A DNA stretch of 33,568 bases, from contig WHTY01000052.1 of assembly GCA_009377475.1 (NCBI GenBank), positions 1-33,568 on the forward strand, read 5' to 3'. Below are positions 32,066 to 33,568 of the stretch, piece after piece (within the stretch, counting starts at the first letter, position 1; every line of letters starts with the position of its first letter). The DNA comes from Actinophytocola sp. GTDB taxonomy: Bacteria > Actinomycetota > Actinomycetes > Mycobacteriales > Pseudonocardiaceae. Both the position numbers and the translations under genes were made by a program. The notes under the pieces were generated by a model. It was given only the letters and a program-made list of their open reading frames with translations, was not told the origin of the DNA and ran no database searches.

Positions 32066-33196
32066 CTACGGCACGACCCGGGTCACCTCTGGCGGGGCTA
32101 TCAGGCCGAACGCCTGCAGCACGCCGAGCAGCTCCCGGTGGCCGAACGCCTGGCACGCCGATGCGAACCCCGTCCTGCGCGGCGTGTCGTTCACCAGGTG
32201 ATTAGCGGCGAACGCCTGCATCAGACCGGTCTGCTTGTAGTTGCAGGCACCGCGCAGCACACAGTGGGCGCGACCGAGCGGACCGGACGCATGCACCGAG
32301 TCGACCGAGATGTTGACGCGCTGGTTCTCGCGCGGCGGCATCTCGCTGCGGACGGCGAGCGCGGTGTCGGTGAGCGCCTTGAACTTCTCCTCATCGGGCA
32401 GCGAGCCGATCTGTTCGAGCGCCCCTGCGACGATCTGCGGCACGCCCTGCATCAGCTGCCGGTCGAACAGGCCGCCGAGCACCTTCACGTTGGCCACCCT
32501 CGGGTCCCGCTTGAACCACACCGGGTGCGACGTGCCTCCCCACGGCAACGCCAGCCCTGTCTCGTGCTGCCCCGGCACCGCGAGCTCGTAGATCGTGCCG
32601 TCGGCAGGCCACTCGACGTACTCATTCTGCTCGAGGTAGTACGCCTTCGACATCGCCGCGTTCACCAGGATGGTCTGCGTCGACGCGACCGTCGGGAAGC
32701 CCTTCCAGAACACCGCCATGTCGAGGGTGTCGAGGCCTGGAGTCTCGAGGCAGATGTTGGCCGCGATCTCGCCGGTGGTGTACATCTGCGCGATGCCTGG
32801 CGAGAGCAGCAGGCCGCGCTCCGCCATGCGTTCGCCGTACACCTCGTCGCAGGTGATCACCCAGTCCTGTTCGCCGGTGGTGTCCGTGTAGTGGGTGCCT
32901 GAGTTGATACAGGCCTCGACGACATCGGGGCCGTACTTCGAGAACGGCCCGACGGTGTTGCAGACGACTCGCGCGTCGGCGAAAAGCTCCGTCAACGCTT
33001 CGACCGAGTGTTCCACCTGCACGACGTCGTAGTCCGCCGTCTCGATCCCTGGAACGCCCTGCATCGCCTCGTTGATGCGGTCCTTGTTCCGGCCTGCCGC
33101 GATGAAGGGCAGGTTGTACTCGCGCAGGAACTCCGCGACGAGACGCCCGGTGTAGCCACTGGCGCCGTAGATGACGACCGGCTTGTTCGTAGCCAT
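32066..33196 (-). CDS. Saccharopine dehydrogenase-like NAD(P)-binding protein
   Basis: This 376-residue protein begins with a Rossmann motif, VVIYGASGYTGRLVAEFL (residues about 7-24), typical of the saccharopine dehydrogenase/trans-acting enoyl reductase superfamily. It continues with AGRNKDRINEAM and CNTVGPFSKYGPDVVEACINSGTHY, where the conserved Gly-Pro-Phe and YTD lie near the active site. The C-terminal half is a separate substrate domain with no other motif I can name. The ATG is at 33194-33196 with GTGAGA nearby. It lies 27 bp downstream of the truncated acyl-CoA synthetase on the same strand and was probably co-transcribed with it. In mycobacteria such proteins act in lipid (phthiocerol/glycolipid) biosynthesis; lysine metabolism is less likely here. 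Confidence 0.82.
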   Translation of the reverse strand: MATNKPVVIYGASGYTGRLVAEFLREYNLPFIAAGRNKDRINEAMQGVPGIETADYDVVQVEHSVEALTELFADARVVCNTVGPFSKYGPDVVEACINSGTHYTDTTGEQDWVITCDEVYGERMAERGLLLSPGIAQMYTTGEIAANICLETPGLDTLDMAVFWKGFPTVASTQTILVNAAMSKAYYLEQNEYVEWPADGTIYELAVPGQHETGLALPWGGTSHPVWFKRDPRVANVKVLGGLFDRQLMQGVPQIVAGALEQIGSLPDEEKFKALTDTALAVRSEMPPRENQRVNISVDSVHASGPLGRAHCVLRGACNYKQTGLMQAFAANHLVNDTPRRTGFASACQAFGHRELLGVLQAFGLIAPPEVTRVVP

Positions 33197-33223
33197 CAGA
33201 TCTCACTTTCTCTCGTGGAACAC

Positions 33224-33430
33224 TCAGTTGACCGCGCGGTCATGGGCGCCCCAGTACGCGGAGCGCAGCGCGGGTTTGTCGTGTTTGCCGACCGCGGTGA
33301 GGGGAATCGCGTCGACGCAGTCGACGGTCTTCGGGGCGAGCACGCCGCCCTTGCGCTCCTTCACCCAGCTGATGAGCTCGTCCGGCCGCACGGGAACATC
33401 CGGGTCGGTGACGACAACGGCCTTCACCGC
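33224..33430 (-). pseudogene. Truncated acyl-CoA synthetase, C-terminal remnant
   Basis: About 68 codons of an AMP-binding enzyme C-terminal domain remain: VKAVVVTDPDVPVRPDEL, the A10-like DAIPLTAVGKHDKPALR with the catalytic lysine, and the end SAYWGAHDRAVN. On the - strand the codons before Val-Lys-Ala are GCG, then TAG (33431-33433). The frame is therefore stopped exactly where homology should continue into the large N-terminal domain. The missing part would be about 430 residues. The upstream DNA is instead the end of an insertion sequence. A GTG-initiated 67-residue peptide is possible but would lack the adenylation domain and should be inactive. Confidence 0.75.
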
Positions 33431-33568
33431 CTAGGAGGGCGCTGATTAATCGGCGTGTCGTCCCGGATTGTGCGTTTGAGCTGGGAGAATCGGTCCATGC
33501 AGGGCGTTGAGCGGGTGGATCGGGAGCTGTTGGACGCGCAGGCTCTGGTGGGTCATCTGGTCGCCGAG
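33431..33568 (+). mobile_element. Left end of an IS1182-like insertion sequence (partial)
   Basis: From about 33431 the sequence no longer fits the interrupted acyl-CoA synthetase and leads into a transposase start at 33497. The junction carries CTAG (33431-33434), which may be the target site. A probable terminal inverted repeat lies within the next 20 or so bases (GGAGGGCGCTGATTAATCGG). The right end is outside the window, so target duplication and inverted-repeat matching cannot be checked. Confidence 0.6.
33497..33568 (+). CDS. IS1182-family transposase, N-terminal fragment
   Basis: The first 24 codons are visible, reading MQGVERVDRELLDAQALVGH then LVAE. I recognise this opening as typical of actinobacterial IS1182-type DDE transposases (R-x-LLDA-x-ALVGHLV). 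The ATG at 33497 has GGGAG at 33483-33487. The rest, including the catalytic DDE residues, lies beyond the window end. The family call rests on a short match and is moderately confident. Confidence 0.6.
   Translation, partial: MQGVERVDRELLDAQALVGHLVAE

Noticed and set aside
1..33568. tRNA, rRNA, CRISPR arrays and biosynthetic megasynthase modules
   Set aside because: I found no cloverleaf-like tRNA, ribosomal RNA segment, regularly spaced repeat array, or PKS/NRPS domain.

Overview
The window is high-GC DNA with many GTG starts, ATGA start/stop overlaps and an AlkB-rubredoxin fusion. It also carries a complete mce lipid-transport operon. Together these point to a mycolic-acid-related or Pseudonocardiaceae-type actinomycete (Amycolatopsis/Prauserella-like). 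That placement is an inference from gene content; no ribosomal or other taxonomic marker is present.

Positions 16-9302 read like an actinobacterial version of the classical alk pathway, all on the + strand. In order they are an AMP-forming acyl-CoA ligase, a CrtI/PYROXD2-like FAD oxidoreductase, a GMC alcohol dehydrogenase (AlkJ-like), an aldehyde dehydrogenase, a PucR-type regulator, a membrane alkane hydroxylase fused to rubredoxin, and a small [3Fe-4S]-type ferredoxin. A strong hairpin (9323-9355) closes this block. A large DUF3556-like membrane protein converges from the other side (9373-11160, -), and a second, paralogous PucR regulator diverges from it (11429-12727, +). The inferred chemistry is alkane or alkyl chain -> alcohol -> aldehyde -> acid -> acyl-CoA.

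Positions 12709-13652 (-) hold an ECF sigma factor and a small four-helix membrane protein with overlapping start/stop. A 325-bp divergent spacer with an 11-bp direct repeat (22-bp period) precedes a 12-gene, almost gapless mce operon (13978-28001, +). Its genes are two YrbE/MlaE permeases, a dedicated Mkl/MceG ATPase, six MCE-domain proteins, an RND/MMPL (HAE3-type) transporter, a membrane-anchored PpiC-type peptidyl-prolyl isomerase and a 72-residue membrane protein. I regard the RND + PPIase + small-protein tail on an mce operon as the most interesting unit. A 51-bp nested palindrome sits in frame inside the RND gene.

Positions 28000-33568 are regulatory and accessory. A two-tier hairpin overlaps both convergent stop codons. 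It is followed by a large MalT/LAL-type LuxR regulator (-), a nitronate monooxygenase-like flavoprotein (+) and a saccharopine-dehydrogenase-like Rossmann protein (-). The last 70 codons of an acyl-CoA synthetase (-) are cut off by the left end of an IS1182-like insertion sequence, whose transposase runs off the window.

Taken together the window looks like a hydrophobic-substrate island: uptake (Mce, possibly the RND pump), terminal oxidation (AlkB and helpers), activation (acyl-CoA ligase) and several local regulators. The substrate cannot be determined from sequence alone.
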